NCBI GenBank assembly: GCA_964653285.1
Contig: CAZZEX010000079.1
Location: 1-23,005 of the forward strand
Length of the DNA stretch: 23,005 nt
Reading direction: 5' to 3'
From: CAZZEX01 sp964653285
Lineage (GTDB): Bacteria; Chloroflexota; Anaerolineae; B4-G1
Shown here: positions 22,394-23,005 of the stretch, piece after piece
Layout: the number at the start of each line of letters is the position of its first letter
Numbering within the stretch: position 1 is the stretch's first letter
Made by a program: the position numbers and the translations under genes
Notes under the pieces: model-generated
What the model saw: only the letters and a program-made list of their open reading frames with translations
Told to the model about the DNA's origin: nothing
Database searches by the model: none

Positions 22394-22571
22394 GGTGCGA
22401 CGCACTTCCAAAGATACTGTTGGCGAACTCGGTTTTCTAGGGATGAGACCCCACAAGAACGCCCTTTTAGTGAAGTAATTCCCCACTGAACAGTCAAAAT
22501 GACCTGAAAAACCGCATTCTTGCCCCACCGGAAGGGGTTAGCCAACAGTACCTTCCAAAGTGCGTCGCACC
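22394..22571. mobile_element. MITE-like element with 31-bp imperfect terminal inverted repeats
   Basis: The left arm 22394-22424 starts GGTGCGACGCACTT and ends TACTGTTGGC. The right arm 22541-22571 is its reverse complement with four mismatches in 30-31 bases. Weaker pairing continues inward (GGC[G/T]AAC, then CAAGAA[C/T]GC and a T-run), so most of the 178 bp can fold back. The first 11 bases of the inverted repeat, GTGCGACGCAC, are also self-complementary. There is no coding potential and no evident target-site duplication. It is probably a non-autonomous transposable element or its remnant. Confidence 0.6.
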
Positions 22572-22598
22572 TCCACCGCCCGGCGGGCTCCCCCCCCC

Positions 22599-22656
22599 AG
22601 CCCCCGCAGGGGCTTTGCTCTTGAGCCGGAGGCTTGAGCGTAGCGGAGCCTCCGGC
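22599..22656. repeat. Two adjacent GC-rich hairpins
   Basis: AGCCCC-CGCA-GGGGCT (22599-22614) is followed by GCCGGAGGCT (22625-22634) paired with AGCCTCCGGC (22647-22656) around a 12-base loop. The second has a perfect 10-bp stem. They sit just right of the MITE-like element and may be part of a REP-type palindrome. Confidence 0.55.
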
Positions 22657-22707
22657 GCACCCGGCGAACCACGCCAGCCGATCCCGCTGATGACGTATGA
22701 CGTTTTA

Positions 22708-23005
22708 CGTCTTTCAGTATCCTCCATCGAGGGAAGGACAGCAGTTCCGCTTTTCGGAATCACCTCGGAACAACCTCGGAACAACCTCGGAACCAGCTAA
22801 ACCTTGTCCTTCCCTCTCCATCGGATCGAACCCACTGTAACCTCCATTCTTCCTCTCTCCATTCTTCCTCATCTAACTTTCAGTATCCTCCATCGGATCG
22901 AACCCACTGTAACTCCGTTTATTTCCCAATCCGTTGTTGTTACGAAATCGTCTTTCAGTATCCTCCATCGAGGGTTGGACAAGTCAATTGACTGGTTACG
23001 TTTCA
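22708..23005. repeat. Cluster of related 30-40 bp repeats reaching the window edge (CRISPR-like but heterogeneous)
   Basis: Units at 22708, about 22806, 22877 and 22949 share the core CTTTCAGTATCCTCCATCG or its right half. Units 1 and 4 are identical for 26 bases, then read GAGGGAAGGAC or GAGGGTTGGAC. Units 2 and 3 share CTCCATCGGATCGAACCCAC plus TGTAAC. CATCG positions are spaced 93, 72 and 75 bases. The core holds a CCTC-CATC-GAGG mini-hairpin. Between units 1 and 2, GAGGGAAGGAC (22729-22739) has its exact complement GTCCTTCCCTC at 22806-22816, enclosing three copies of an 11-bp ACCTCGGAACA unit (22762-22794). The window ends in CGTTTCA, possibly another unit. There are no cas genes. It is either a decayed array end or a mosaic dispersed repeat. 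Confidence 0.6.

Noticed and set aside
22257..22478. Plus-strand frame of 73 codons overlapping the microprotein and MITE-like arm
   Set aside because: It has no ribosome site, crosses the inverted-repeat arm and has no hydrophobic or domain pattern; the shorter frame at 22220 is the better candidate.
22494..22784. Minus-strand frame of 96 codons in the tail region
   Set aside because: It runs through the MITE-like element and the GC hairpins, is low in complexity and has no domain; treated as chance.
22708..23005. Calling the repeat cluster a CRISPR array
   Set aside because: The units fall into two types that differ in their right halves, spacing varies from 72 to 93 bases, and no cas genes are visible. 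It is reported as a repeat, with CRISPR only as a possibility.

Overview
This is a GC-rich, densely coded bacterial segment. It has no rRNA or tRNA genes and no recognisable transposase or phage genes. The gene content and the many short intergenic palindromes and simple repeats suggest a Chloroflexota (Anaerolineae/Caldilineae-like) genome. Supporting features include a large Chloroflexota-style '6-pyruvoyl-tetrahydropterin synthase-related' membrane protein and a FucI-type isomerase beside AraB and AraD. This taxonomic call is an inference from style, not from a marker gene.

Layout. (1) 1-180: four 44-bp tandem hairpin units, then a small membrane protein with an N-terminal helical domain. 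(2) 781-5106, plus strand: a tight four-gene run of Zn-dependent polyol-type dehydrogenase, membrane-anchored cyclophilin, DUF362/ferredoxin protein and MEMO-family protein. (3) 12403 down to 5125, minus strand: a six-gene sugar operon of mannitol-1-phosphate dehydrogenase, PfkB-family (1-phosphofructokinase-like) kinase, DUF89/ARMT1-type phosphatase, FucI-like isomerase, ribulokinase and ribulose-5-phosphate 4-epimerase. It has a strong promoter overlapped by TTGACAG-type half-sites. (4) 12754-14776, plus strand: sucC-sucD with their own promoter. (5) 14831-17671: a 946-residue membrane protein carrying simple repeats inside its reading frame, including five copies of a heptanucleotide. (6) Minus strand: a two-S1-domain protein (17833-18531) with its own promoter, and a coupled unit of two S41 C-terminal proteases followed by smpB (21797 down to 18837). 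(7) 21798-23005: a 1.2-kb gene-poor tail. It holds an 11-bp motif in three copies, a possible 32-residue membrane microprotein, a 178-bp MITE-like inverted-repeat element and a cluster of related repeats running to the window edge.

How the genes fit together. The minus-strand operon joins two modules. The distal isomerase-AraB-AraD trio converts a pentose (probably L-arabinose) to xylulose-5-phosphate. The proximal trio handles fructose and mannitol phosphates and includes a predicted sugar-phosphate phosphatase six bases downstream of the kinase. No PTS or ABC transporter and no regulator is present. The other notable unit couples smpB (trans-translation tagging) by a TGATG overlap to two Prc/CtpA-type proteases, a family known to recognise C-terminal tails. 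These two arrangements, plus the heptamer-containing membrane protein, are the best candidates for follow-up.
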